A DNA stretch of 64,000 bases from Euclidia mi (GCA_944739405.2 OX123200.2:8200761-8264760), one strand, 5' to 3'; counted from the stretch's first letter, positions 21,970 to 32,302 are shown. Made by a program: numbers and translations. The notes: a model not told the origin generated them from the sequence alone.

Positions 21970-22062
21970 ACAATAACAGAAACGTGAAACGATGTAAAAC
22001 ATACACTGAAAATTAAGCTTTTTATTATTTGAATAAATATGGCAATCTTTATTAAAACAATT

Positions 22063-22398
22063 TCATTTGAAAAGAAAGTCCTTGTCATTTGAAATTCTAT
22101 TTTCAAATTCACAGATTCTTTGTGCTTTCAACACTAAACAGTGTGTAGTGCATTTCAGTATGAGCATAGGTAACGCTTCCCGTTCGCTATCTGTCTCGTT
22201 AGCTACGAACTTCCATATTTCTAGCCCATTGACCCGAGTTTGTACACTGTGGACCAAATGGAGTGTGAACGTCCCCCGCCCCTCGTCAAGATGAAATTTG
22301 CGAGTAAATTTCAACGTACCTTTTCGAAATTCGCATTTAAACGAATGTGAAAAGTGAATATGAGATGTGGCGGTTATTTTGGCGAGAAAGGTCTGCAA
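22063..22398 (-). CDS. open frame, possible coding remnant, unknown
   Basis: A 111-codon minus-strand frame beginning with ATG. The residues look reasonably protein-like (for example FHLDEGRGTFTLHLVHSVQT and LEIWKFVANETDSEREALP), with few low-complexity runs. It lies between two SINE-5S copies, and its last codons are close to a second overlapping minus frame that runs into the SINE. No domain, signal peptide or splice site is convincing. I list it only because it falls outside known repeats and is longer than most chance frames here. Confidence 0.2.
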   Translation of the reverse strand: MQTFLAKITATSHIHFSHSFKCEFRKGTLKFTRKFHLDEGRGTFTLHLVHSVQTRVNGLEIWKFVANETDSEREALPMLILKCTTHCLVLKAQRICEFENRISNDKDFLFK

Positions 22399-22399
22399 T

Positions 22400-22835
22400 G
22401 TGACGTCACTGGAATGTGAGTTCGGTGTTGATGGGTTGTTATTTTAGAAATGTTTGAGTTGCTGTATTAATTTAATTGCATACATTGCTTTTTAGAAAAT
22501 ACGAGTGCTTCGTTTGTAATTTATTCAGCTCTATAGATTTAGTCGGTATTTGGTTAGCTTTGTTTTCAAAGAAAGAAGAAATGTGCAAATACGTAACAAT
22601 AGAGAATAAATATCAATATATATTGACTTTGTCGCACGTAAAGTAAAAAATACCAGTCCAAAGTTATGAGTCAGAATACAGTTAGGAAAAGGCCTAAATA
22701 GTCACCTATGTATACAGATATAACTGCCCTGACTGATTCATCAATACAGAGCCTGTACCGCTTGGACAGCCTTTACACAGATATTATGGCAGAAGATGCC
22801 TTCTATGATGTAAGCAACCACTAGTTACAACTTCT
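22400..22835. other. no gene recognised
   Basis: Contains one isolated TGACGTCA (22401-22408), but nothing else resembling a promoter. Otherwise AT-rich unknown sequence. Confidence 0.35.
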
Positions 22836-22846
22836 TATACAAAGTT

Positions 22847-23109
22847 TGTTTGTACTGTTTTTTCGTGTGAGTGTGAGGCCAACTCTGGTGTAGGAGTTTT
22901 CAGAGCGCCCGAAGGCCTCCGACATGGCGTAACGATCCTTATCCTTAGACAAGCACCGGGACCGACGGCTTTACTTGCCCTCCGAAGCACGGTAGCGCTC
23001 AGATGTAAATGCCACACACGGTCACCCATCCAAGTAGTGACCTGTGCAAGCGTTGCTTAACTTTGACGATCTGTTATGAACGGCAAGCCAAGTCTCGCTA
23101 TGAGCTCTA
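22847..23109 (-). repeat. SINE-5S, complete, minus strand
   Basis: Reverse complement of the structure at 21708: 5S-like head near 23030-23100 ('ccatccaagtagtgacc', 'cgttgcttaactttgac' on the plus strand), core 'cgggaccgacggctttac', and tail 'gtgtgagtgtgaggcc'. The flanks ATACAAAGTT (22837-22846) and ATACAATGTT (23110-23119) form a 10-base target duplication with one mismatch. Confidence 0.88.
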
Positions 23110-23379
23110 ATACAATGTTATCTTTCACAGTTTATTAACCTCGCTACGGTTTCCTTACCTTGTACGAACGAAACCGCGGGCAAACTGGTACGAAATATAT
23201 CAAGAAGAACCTGGAAATGAACGATTATATTTGAGATATTGCACATAATTTGTAACGTCTTCAGCAGGCGGTGGCAAGGAGTAAAATGTACGAACGAGGC
23301 CACGACCTTGCCGTCGCGATATGGTAATGCTTTGTCTATGCACTTTGTGGCAAAAGCGACGACAACAGAGAAAAAAAAT

Positions 23380-23686
23380 ATATTTAAAGAAAAACAAAAA
23401 ACCCGACTGCGTAAAAAATAATTTAAAAAAATACGTGAAAAAATAACTGAAAAGAAAGAAACAAGGCCAGTAGTTTAGAATTCTAATGCAGAACAGAACG
23501 ACTCACAGTCGGGGCCCCTTGGGAACCTGTGATTGGTAAAATTTGAATGGGCCCCGACTGTGAGTCGTTCTGTTCTGCATTAGAATTCTAAACTACTGGC
23601 CTTGTTTCTTCCTTTTCAGTTATTTTTTCACGTATTTTTTTAAATTATTTTTTACGCAGTCGGGTTTTTTGTTTTTCTTTAAATAT
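23380..23686. repeat. near-perfect palindrome, 138-bp arms
   Basis: The left arm 23380-23517 and right arm 23549-23686 are reverse complements with a single mismatch (A at about 23455 against G in the mirrored arm). They are separated by a 31-base spacer. Key blocks: CCCGACTGCG ... CACAGTCGGGGCCC, mirrored by GGGCCCCGACTGTG ... CGCAGTCGGG. A transcript through it would form a very long hairpin. It forms the left portion of the element at 23401-24155. Confidence 0.92.
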
Positions 23687-24155
23687 TTTTTTTATTTTAT
23701 ACTTTTTAGTTATTCACTCTTTTTTTTTGTTTGTTTATCGTTTATACTTGAAGTAAAATCTTAAATCAATAAGTAACAACATTAGCGAGAGTTATTGTTT
23801 TGTTAAACAACTTTAATTCGTTATATATCCTAAACTATTATTTAAAATGAAAAATGATAACAGGAACCTAAAGATGATTTTAAAATACCTATTGAACGAC
23901 ACCGCACATGACATAGTTCATCGACATATTTTTTTTTCATTTTGACAATATGGCGTCTGGTTGTCGCTGTGGTGAATTTTGATTACTGTTATGTCTTTAG
24001 TGACACTCGCAAGGTTAAGACGAATCGATTGACGTAAGAATCATCAAAATCGGCCCACGCATTTGGTCTCTAGAACGCCACATAGAAACAAACATACATA
24101 CATACATACATAGACTGATAAACACATTACCCTCCTTTGCGTCGCGCAGTCGGGT
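23401..24155. mobile_element. fold-back/MITE-like element with ACCCGACTGCG ends
   Basis: ACCCGACTGCG at 23401-23411 is mirrored at 24145-24155 (CGCAGTCGGGT) and also at 23655-23665 inside. The simplest reading is a non-autonomous element running from 23401 or 23655 to 24155, whose left end has been duplicated in inverted orientation. The right part has 'atcaaaatcggcccacgcat' and a (CATA)n run at 24090-24110, both common in insect element ends. No transposase is encoded. The superfamily cannot be told from the ends alone. Confidence 0.6.
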
Positions 24156-24159
24156 AAAT

Positions 24160-24500
24160 ATAGCATGAACGTCGCATCCTGCATTGCGGTCGCTTGTCCC
24201 ACAAACGTCGCGTATAGATGTCGCGTGTCCTAACGTGTCGCCATCGCTGCGTTGCGTATCGCGACGCCTTCACGTGTCGCGTTGCGTTTTACTTTCGTAC
24301 GTATCGTGTCGCTATCGCATGCCGCATGGCCATCGTCGAATTAAATTGAATTATGTGATTGATAGATTGATCCATAATTAATCAAACACTAAATTCACCC
24401 GCAGAAATCACATCACGTCACTGTCTAGCGTCGCGTCGCCATCGCACGTCACGTTGCCAACGCATGTCGCGTCGCACATCGCGTCGCCCGTCGTTAAATA
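24160..24500. repeat. CpG-rich cluster of TCGCGT/TCGCAT units
   Basis: Two blocks (about 24165-24330 and 24421-24495) are packed with short degenerate units such as GTCGCGT, ATCGCAT and GTTGCGT, in AT-rich surroundings. An 90-base AT-rich spacer separates them. The pattern resembles subterminal repeat arrays of DNA transposons, or a decayed simple tandem. A smaller cluster of the same type lies at 38845-38925. Confidence 0.6.
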
Positions 24501-26092
24501 CGTGGCCTGGCCGTAAGACAGACCCTTCGTGTGTTTCGTAGATAAACTGAGACGTTAAGTACCCATTAATGTCAGTTGACGTCTTATAATGGACGGACGG
24601 ACAAGAGACATGTGATGACGCAAATAGAAGTCGGTGTAGTTGTTCATTAATGTAATGTTTATTATCGTTCATTTAGACTTGGGATTATTATTGTTATTGC
24701 TGTTTTATTAGTTGTTACTTTATTTCTTGTCGAGCCTTTATAAGATTCTTTACATGAACTAGTTAGGAAAAATATGTTTGATAGTTAGTTATTAGTTTGA
24801 TCAGATGAAATACTGTGAGATGTAACATATATTATAGTGTGTCAAACTTTATGATCCTTCCAAATTCAGAAGTACTACATAACTCTTGTTTCAACTTCCT
24901 AATGAAAGAAGCTTGGTAACAGATTAAGATTTTATTGAACGAGTGTAAGTATTAAGTTATTTTTATATACTCATATAAAGTGCAATGAATTTAATATTCT
25001 GTCATATCTGGTTAGACCTCGGGCTCCAAGACATGTAGGTCTTTGATGCAACCGGGATTATACTAGGGCAGTGATGAATGATAAAGTGCAACGAATTAGA
25101 CGAGTTCTTTGTCTGGTTGTCTTGTAAAGTTCCCAGTGATATACATTTCGTTTTCCGAAAGCAGAAATTTATTTTTTGAAACCATTAGAAACCCTTCGTT
25201 TTCGGGAGATACCGTAATTTACCGATGTTTCTAACCATAAAATGTCTTCGTGGACAGTCCGCAAAGCACTCAGCACCCTGACATGTGAAAATATTTGCAA
25301 AGACTGATACCAAACATTTGCAACGCATAGATATTTCTTCATATTAAAATATATAACCAGAATGGTCTTAATGTCGCATCCTCATTATACAAAAGAGTAT
25401 CTCACAAGAAAGTTCTTCGATCCCATTTTAACTGTCGGGATTCATACTTAGTATGTAGATTGCAGAATTTACTCTACTTAACTTTCTAAGAAATTCTGCA
25501 AATTCACAATTTCCGGCAATACTGACCTAATAAAGCATATTTTGCTCTACCCAGTGAGGCACTTTTGCCATACAAATATCTTCTCACAACGCTACTATTA
25601 AGAACAGTTGTTTCACTATACGGTATCCAATTTTAAACCCGCCGCGCGCCGATGCGAAGTAACGCGCGGGAGTCGATCCCGAAATAGCTCACACGCGGCA
25701 TCACAGCCGACGTAATTCTTGACACTATTTCAGATATATCTAAGTTCTAAAGTTAGATTGCAATATATCCACGTGTGCGCGGTGCGTTTGGACAGTCTGC
25801 TTTAGATAAATTGCATAGTATTACGTAGGTATTGTAGTTTTGGAGTCTGCCCGTGACTACGACAGATGTTAAGCATAATACTCATGGTATTTAGAAGGTA
25901 TGTGGCGCTATTTTCCGAAAATTACGGGGTTGAGTAAAATTAAAGTAAGCAAATCTCGTATACACACATATTTACGGAAATGCTGGTATTCCGGACTTGT
26001 GCTCAGGTCTAATCGATACCATTTTAGGCTCCATTTAAACGCCAAATTCACATAATATTTAATACAATGATGATAATAATTCATAATAATCG
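24501..26092. other. no gene or clear repeat seen
   Basis: AT-rich, apart from a short GC-rich patch (25640-25720, 'cccgccgcgcgccgatgcg'). No frame longer than about 85 codons and no recognised repeat. Confidence 0.4.
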
Positions 26093-26283
26093 TCATCTCA
26101 TCATCACCAGCCTGCCCTTATCCTCTCCAATGGCACGGCACTGAGCCCGATTTTCGGCTCTTCTTGACCAGCCGCTGCCAGCCACTTTCCGTATATCGTC
26201 ACTCCACCTAGCCGAAGGGCGTCCTACACTACGTTTGCCGAAGCGCAGTCTCCACTCTAGAACACGACTTCAACGGTGACGGG
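26093..26283 (-). pseudogene. RTE LINE ORF2 C-terminus, in frame
   Basis: From about 26280 down, the minus-strand frame reads SRVLEWRLRFGKRSVGRPSA, then RWSDDIRKVAGSGWSRRAEN, and on to a stop at 26095-26093. This is the conserved RTE ORF2 ending: LEWRxRxGKRSVGRPxxRWxDDI and VAGSGW. It is open for about 58 codons, and the only in-frame stop is upstream of Ser. It ends in a short (GAT)n-like tail at 26093-26112. A 5'-truncated, dead insertion. Confidence 0.85.
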
Positions 26284-26885
26284 TTCAGGGAATTCGTAAC
26301 AATAAAATTTAATAATATGAATATTTTGTCTGTCATATCAATGATACTAAAAGTCATCTTTAACATTCATAAAAAAAAATGCTCTCATTTTGTCTGAGAG
26401 CTCGTCATTAATTCTGAAATTAAAACGCTCAGTAAAATTATATTAAATTTTAGTATGAATTGAATATAATTTTATATATATTTTAGGAGTGTTTATATAA
26501 AGCGAAGACAGCATAAACTACGAATATTTTCATGAATCATTTACGTGATAAGTAGGTATAATATTTCTTTAAAAAAAATTTTGTTTGCTAAATCATGGTA
26601 CCAATGGAATATGTCTATATTTTTAGCTACACCTGGAAAATCAGAATTGATGGCGAGCACCAATTTTGTCGATAAAAAGTTATTGAGAAGTTCGAATAAT
26701 GCGATACAGAGATCACCTTGATAAAGAATCTTTTTTGTGATCATGAGCTTACTCACAAACTAGAAACACTAAACAGGTTATGAAAATCAAGGACGAAAAC
26801 TGTGTTTGCTAAAAACATTTAATCCTGCTCTTTCAGTTTAAATAGATTTGGCAGAATTTTATGTAGCACCTCACCAACTGCTCCA
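26284..26885. other. no gene or repeat recognised
   Basis: Very AT-rich. A 71-codon minus frame at 26541-26756 has no family signature. Confidence 0.4.
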
Positions 26886-26887
26886 AT

Positions 26888-27377
26888 AATATCATCATAA
26901 TCAACCTTTAACAGTCCACTGCTGTACTAGGCCTTTGAAATGAGGACTTGGCCTACTATACCACGCCTGGCCAAACGGGTTGGTATAGGGTTTGTATCAA
27001 GTTTTCCTCCTCTTACAGTGTGGTTCCCTGCATAATGTGCTGCCTCTGTCGGCTCTTACGACTCCCACAGGATGATATTGACGACCGGTTGGCGCAGCGG
27101 GAGTGTAAGCGACTGCCACGCCGAAGGTCGCGGGTTCGATTCCCGCTCAAGTCAAACATTTGTGTGCGTGAACATGGATGTTTGTCTTGGTCTGGGTGTT
27201 TCTATGTATAATATGTATGTATTTAGAAAAAAAAAGTGTATATGTATGTTTATCCATTATTTAGTACCCATAGTACAAGCTCTGCTTAGTTTGGGACTAG
27301 ATGGTGTTGTGTGAATGTGGTAGAATGTGGATATGGGGTGGTGACATTCCGTATTCTTAATCCGTCACCACACGGAC
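26888..27377 (-). repeat. Retro-D interrupted by SINE-T
   Basis: The two parts, 26888-27078 and 27330-27377, together match the uninterrupted Retro-D at 17711-17905 and keep its order ('cagtccactgctg', 'gggtttgtatcaag', 'gtcggctcttacgac', then 'ggggtggtgacattccg', 'cttaatccgtcaccac'). Compared with that copy it also has extra sequence after 'actaggcct' ('ggacttggcctactatacca'). Confidence 0.85.
27079..27329 (+). repeat. SINE-T, complete, inserted in Retro-D
   Basis: The tRNA-like head has TTGGCGCAGCGG (A box) and GCGGGTTCGATTCCCGC (B box with paired arms). The body has 'gtgaacatggatgtttg' and 'ggtctgggtgtttctatg', and the tail has 'agtacaagctctgcttag' and 'gactagatggtg'. It is flanked by GATAT at 27074-27078 and 27330-27334. 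The same GATAT is single at 17854-17858 in the empty relative. The B-box region is very well preserved, so the copy is fairly young. Confidence 0.92.
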
Positions 27378-27394
27378 GCTCCAATAATATACAC

Positions 27395-27790
27395 TTATTT
27401 TTTCGCGATGGATACAAAAAAGCCCAGGCCATCTGCTTTTGGGGCAGGCAGAATTCGAGGCCGAGTTACTAAAACCGTGGTGTCCGCCGACGTCCCGTAG
27501 TGGGGTAGCCAAGTGAATCGCGATGGTATACTTCGCCGCGACCCCGTCATTACTTTTTAAATAGTATGAGCTACTTCCTACGCTGACTATTCCTTCTACA
27601 ACCTGTTGCAGTCCACTGCTGGACGGATTGTTGGACAAAAGGAGGATTTGGTCTACAATGCCATCGCGAAAATGCTATTGGCTTTGTTTAATTATCTTAG
27701 TTGCTTCTTACGCCACCCACGGCATCCAACCCCCATAAAGGAGATGGAGTAGGGACACTTTGCATTATCAATCCATCACCACACGGTTTA
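27395..27790 (-). repeat. decayed Retro-D with adjoining GC-richer sequence
   Basis: 27595-27790 follows the Retro-D order ('gcagtccactgctgga', 'ttacgccacccacggcatcc', 'ttatcaatccatcaccaca') with many substitutions. The sequence before it (27395-27590) is GC-richer and carries a 93-codon minus frame of no known family. It may be the body of another retroposon. Confidence 0.5.
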
Positions 27791-28084
27791 CCTATTTATT
27801 TTCCTTAAAATCATAGCGTCCCTACATAGTTGTGAAACGTCGAAGTGGGAAGCGTACGTTGCGTAAGCGCAACTTTGGTGTTCGTTCCGAACAGCTCCCC
27901 ATTCACTGATTGCGTTGCGTGCTTGCCAATTCGATATTATACATACATCACTTGTGTGGCCTAGTTTTTTTTTACAAGCTTGTTGGGTACATTTGTAGTG
28001 ATGTATGCCGACGATTCGATATCCGACGGGAGAAACATATATGACGATAAAAACTAAAGCAACGTGTTTAATAGGTTTATAAGC
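27791..28084. other. no gene or repeat recognised
   Basis: Unidentified sequence with short frames only. Confidence 0.35.
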
Positions 28085-28305
28085 AATATTAAAGTATTCA
28101 ATAACCTGTACCGAGCACAGGTCTTTTCTCGGTACGGAAAGGGTACTTAAACCACGGTGCGGGTTGGCAGATCTTCCATATCTTTGGAGAACTCACAGAC
28201 TTGCAACCTGCATGTTTGAGAGTACTCATGATGCTATCCTTTAGCGTTTAGCAAGCGGTAATTGGTCATTTTGAACGCTCTTAACTCTGAAAAGCCAGTC
28301 GCGTA
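28085..28305 (-). repeat. SINE-A, decayed partial copy
   Basis: Phrases 'gagcacaggtcttttctcgg', 'gtgcgggttggcagatcttc', 'gcctgcatg', 'gcaagcggtaattgg' and 'taactctgaaaagcc' follow the SINE-A order on the minus strand. The tRNA head is missing or unrecognisable. Confidence 0.6.
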
Positions 28306-28379
28306 GGCTTGTATGCCTTCTAATGTCCAATTGCAGAAGTTTTATCAATAACTGTTCTTTTTTCATTGTTTTATAAGAA

Positions 28380-28621
28380 AGCTTACAGACTAATTACAGT
28401 ATATGAGTTGCTAAATAGATAATACAATTGCTATTAACAAGCTTCCACAAATTAGTAAAAAAAATATTATGTTGCTTTCATTTGACCTACAATATTCATC
28501 ATACCTTTAATACAAAAAAAATGTTACAATACTAGAGATAATATACACATAACATACAAAAAATATACATACTACAATGATTATATGGATAGATCTTTTT
28601 CAACGTAAAGCAAGAGAAAAT
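28380..28621 (-). repeat. probable 3' UTR of the LINE fragment
   Basis: AT-rich sequence directly downstream (minus strand) of the LINE stop codon, with 'tgtattaaaggtatgatgaat' (plus-strand 28490-28510) and no poly(A) run that marks the end. The outer limit is not defined by a target duplication. Confidence 0.4.
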
Positions 28622-29179
28622 TTAGGAGTCATTAGTGTGAAAATCACGATTCGCAGGCGAATGAAAGCATTTTGCAGCCAACAACCTTTTGACAGTAATC
28701 GTCTTTGTACAGAAGAGGTCAATATCTAAGTCATCGGGCAGGTTATTAAAAGTAGATGCAGCTCGCGACATAAATGCATTCTTCCTATAATTTGTAGAAA
28801 CAGTAGGTATTTGCAGTAGTGGTCTACGTCTAAGCCCAAGTAGGTTTGTTCGTAAGTTTAGCTTAGTGAGAAGCTCTGGGCAGTCGACAGATCCATTAGC
28901 TAAATTTATGAGAAAATAAACATCACTAATATCACGCCTATAGTGTAATGGCAGAAAGTGATATCTGTTACGCCGATGGTTGTAATCATCTGAGTATTGC
29001 CGTGCTTTATAATCTAGGTACCGAAGAAATTTCTTCTGTACTGCCTCAATACGAGATTTATACACCTCATATTGAGGGTTCCAGACTTGTGACGCGTATT
29101 CTAAATGACTACGCACGAATGCACAATACAGGCACACATGCACAATACAATTTATCCCTATAGTTACATAAGAGAACAT
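28622..29179 (-). pseudogene. LINE reverse transcriptase C-terminus (non-LTR)
   Basis: An open minus-strand frame of 185 codons. Near its start it reads LYCAFVRSHLEYASQVWNPQ, then SRIEAVQKKFLRYL. This is the 'VRSxLEYxSxVWxP ... IExVQxxFLRYL' block that follows the reverse transcriptase domain in many insect non-LTR retrotransposons (Jockey/CR1-type). Further on are the conserved 'NRRPLLQIP'-like region (LRRRPLLQIPTVSTNYRKNA), then FMSRAASTFNNLP and the stop. Catalytic FADD-type motifs and the endonuclease are absent, so this is a 5'-truncated element. The frame is intact over its length, so the insertion may be young. About 240 bases of AT-rich sequence below 28622 could be its 3' UTR. The clade is not certain. 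Confidence 0.85.
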
Positions 29180-29525
29180 ACACCCCAGTCAAGATCCAAA
29201 CTAGGTTTAGTATCAGTTTTCATTCGCATCATATTGCGCCATGTGCAAGGAAGTTGTTCAACAAAGTAGTTCTACCAATAACAAATTACAACAGAACGAA
29301 ATTGGATCGCACACAACTTACAAGTAAACTTATAACAATCAAATTTGAACTGGAATTAAACAAAGCCTATAACGATGATGAAACTTGGAGTAATTTAATC
29401 GCGGTTTTATTGTGTCAAAGTGACGTTGGGAACAATGTGTACAATCGGATAGGACGCCACAATCATTAATTGTTTGAGTTTTAATTAGAAAAGCACAATG
29501 AGATGTATACATTTGTTTGGATAGA
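29180..29525. other. no gene recognised
   Basis: AT-rich. A 71-codon plus frame at 29254-29469 (NKVVLPITNYNRTKLDRTQL...) has no known domain. Confidence 0.3.
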
Positions 29526-29527
29526 TT

Positions 29528-29650
29528 AAAGGCAGCGATAGCTTAGTGGAGGCTAGCAGACTGCTAAACAAAGGGTCTCGAGATCAAACCCACGAAGGGC
29601 TCTTTAGACTTTTCGAAGTGCGTATTAAATTAATGCATTGTAAGTAGATG
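29528..29650 (+). repeat. SINE-A/B head fragment
   Basis: AGGCAGCGATAGCTTAGTGG (A box region) is followed by a degraded B box region ('cgagatcaaacccacg') and 'agacttttcgaagtgcgtat', matching the common head of SINE-A and SINE-B. The rest of the body is missing. Confidence 0.65.
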
Positions 29651-29907
29651 GGATATAATTGTGGCGATGACAGAAGAATTCTTATCATTGAGTTAAAGCA
29701 AAAATTTTTATAATAACAAAACGCATTTTCTTCAAAGTCTATTTTGTATGAGGCAGCCTTATTATTATAGAGTTAGGAAGAAGCTGCGTCGCATCTTGCT
29801 ATGACACTCTCTGCTGAACTAGCAACAGTCTGGTGTCTTTTTTTTAATCTCTCCACTTTCCTTCTAAATAAAACAAAGTGACTCAACCAAATCTAAACCA
29901 GCTATTT

Positions 29908-30125
29908 ATCTGATCATCATCATCATAATCAGCCCTTTATACTGTCCCACTGCTAGGCACGGGCCTCTTCTCACTATGAGAAGGGTAAGGCCATAGTCCA
30001 ACACGCTGGCCAAGTGCGGTTTGGCAGACTTCACATGTCTTTCGAGAACATTATGGAGAACTCTCAGACATTCAGGTTTCCTCACGATGTTTTCCTTCAC
30101 TGATAAGCAAGCGATAGTTTATTAA
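29908..30125 (-). repeat. SINE-A, 5'-truncated
   Basis: The (GAT)n tail 'gatcatcatcatcataatc' and body 'gcacgggcctcttctcac', 'tggcagacttcacatgtc', 'aggtttcctcacgatg' are well conserved. The tRNA head is absent, as in 5'-truncated retroposons. Confidence 0.8.
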
Positions 30126-30129
30126 CAAT

Positions 30130-31259
30130 TTATTTATCTGAATACGTTAGGTTTATTAATTGTCAGCCAATTCGTTACAATGGCTCCCGAGCCATTATAG
30201 CGAAATGTATACACCTACATCACCTGTGTTTATTTCAAGTTCAACCCATCGACTCATTTCAATCACCTGCCTTTTTCAACAATTAACCACATAAAACTAT
30301 CATAACAATCACTGAGGTAGTGTCCATCAAAGAACAAAACTTTCAAGAATCATTGTCTCACTGTCGGCCAACTTGCAGCCATGGTATAAACAGTTGTCAT
30401 GGCTTATATATGGCGTAGAGTTGTATCAAAGTAAATGAACATTACTGCTGACTTGTATGACTATAAAACAACAACAAAAATGGTTGTATGATTTACATGC
30501 TAAAAAGCTATATCTACTATTCAACAAAGTTAGTCGTTAATTTACTGTCATGTCAAGGGACCATTAAAACTATGTACAGGATTAAAAGAAAACGCAAGTA
30601 TAAAGAAACCAGAACCATGAATAAATTATTGTTTTGTCAGAAAACCTTAACATTGCGACAAATTCAACTTTTCCATTGTTTAGTTGTGTTTTTTCAGTTA
30701 ATAGTTTTTAAAAATCCATCTCAATCCCATGTGCTATTTTGGTGTATAAACTGTATTACTGCAAAGTTTTGCCAGAATGATTCTTGAAGGTTACAGTCTT
30801 GCCCATATCCCATCTCTTCGGTATAAGAAATAAGACTATAATATCCCACCTCTTACGGATAAGAATTAAGACTAACTGCAGAAAAAGAAACAATACTATA
30901 ATTATCAAGCACATACAAATGTAGTCCGTATAAAATGAATGCAAACTCCCACTGCATACATTTTGTTCACGTTTTAATTTGATTATCACGAGTGCAGTTG
31001 CATCGGCTAACGAAATTACAGAACATGTACCTAAGTTGTGTGAGCCATTAGAGATAAACAAACAAACTCTCGTAAGGTTGTGCGCTTCAAGGGATGTAAG
31101 AGAAATATATGGTCATGATTAAGGACGATTATCAAGAAAATATTGAGCTCGGTCACCAAACGAAACGCAACTGTAGGATGGCCTTTTTGTAAGGGTTACT
31201 ACACTGGTTGAACTAGAAAGATCGAAATGTGAGATGGAGAAGTGTTTGCCTAATTCCGT
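30130..31259. other. no gene or repeat recognised
   Basis: AT-rich. Frames of 99 (plus, 30488-30787) and 101 codons (minus, 30756-31061) overlap at their ends. They are rich in Leu, Ile and Phe, with no family signature. Confidence 0.35.
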
Positions 31260-31266
31260 AGGTATT

Positions 31267-31522
31267 TTTTTATAGACTCACGCCTATATCCCCGAAGGGG
31301 TAGGCAGAGGTGTAATATTACACCCACATTTCGCCATGAATTTTTAGGTCCCACGTAATAGGGGGCGAGCCTATTGCCGTACCGGGCACATTACCAGACT
31401 CCGAGCTGCTTCTGAGAATTTCCTAACGGAAAAACCCAATAAGACTTTGCCCGACCCGGGAATCGAACCCGAGACCTCCCAATCCTACGCGCACATTTTT
31501 GCCGTGAGACCAACGAGGCAGC
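31267..31522 (-). repeat. SINE-Q, complete, with target duplication
   Basis: On the minus strand from 31522: CTGCCTCGTTGGTCTCACGG (A box region), GGTCTCGGGTTCGATTCCCG (B box), a central region including 'ttagg' and 'gaaattctcagaagcagc', then 'cggcaataggctcgcccc', 'cctctgcctaccccttcggg' and 'ggcgtgagtctat' with a short A-rich end. It is flanked by AGGTATT at 31260-31266 and 31523-31529. This is the most complete SINE-Q in the window. Confidence 0.9.
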
Positions 31523-31984
31523 AGGTATTATTTAAAGCATGAAAATACTCCCTTTTAGCTAACATAAGTCGTGGATAAGGGAAGACCGACAATAGATAGT
31601 GTCAAGAGAATCATTAAATTACGCACACAAAGTTTTAATTTTTATTCGTAATAAATTATTTTCTTAAAACGTATTCATTTTAACAATATAACGCTATAAG
31701 GTCGATAATATAGCAACATAGGTAGTTATTTCGCGTGTGACTGTTTGTGTTTCATACAACACACACGCCCGGGGTAACAGAAAGCGAACGTGTAATGTTA
31801 TTAATATAATATGTTGTTTGATAAACTAAAACCGTTTGAGCGATATTACCTCACGCGTAGTTCGTTTAGATGTATCGAAAATATCTCGTTGCTACTTAGA
31901 ATTTAGTTAGATATTTAGGTAAAATGAGTACCAATGCAGGTTTGTTCATAAAGCTTGCTATTCGTATTTAATTGGGCACCTTAT

Positions 31985-32302
31985 CTTCATCATCATCAGC
32001 CCTGTATATAAACTGTCGTACTGCTGGGCACGGGCCTCTTCTCGCTATGAGAATGGTAAGGCCATAGTCCACCACGCTGTGCTACTGCGGGTTGGCAGAC
32101 TTCACATGTCTTTCAAGAACATTATGGAGAACTCTAAGACATGCAGGTTTCCTCACGATGTTTTCCTTCACCGTTTAGCAAGCGATAATTAACAATTTAA
32201 TACGCACATAACTCGGAAAAGTCATTGATGTGCGCCGTGGATTCGAACCCGGACCTTTTGCGTAGCAGTCTGTCGGTCTCTCCACTAGGCTATCGCTGCC
32301 AT
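31985..32302 (-). repeat. SINE-A, full-length
   Basis: The tail 'tcatcatcatcagccc', the body and a complete tRNA-like head ('gtggattcgaacccgg', 'ctctccactaggctatcgct' on the plus strand) are all present. No clear target duplication. Confidence 0.85.

Noticed and set aside
21787..21987. Similar 64-66-codon frames at 21787-21987 and 22835-23029 (MGDRVWH...) that look like a conserved small protein
   Set aside because: Both lie inside SINE-5S copies on their sense strands. The similarity is explained by repeat sequence, not by selection on a protein.
24090..24112. Microsatellites such as (CATA)n at 24090, (TTTA)n at 39729 and (TATG)n at 49865 as independent features of interest
   Set aside because: Short, ordinary simple repeats, mostly at ends of mobile elements.
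27079..27150. A tRNA-gene-like sequence with good A and B boxes
   Set aside because: It is the head of SINE-T: it continues into a shared body and tail, has target duplications, and recurs at 50369.
27072..27314. Matching frames near 27072 and 50332 (LTTGWRSGSVSDC...)
   Set aside because: They are translations of SINE-T copies.
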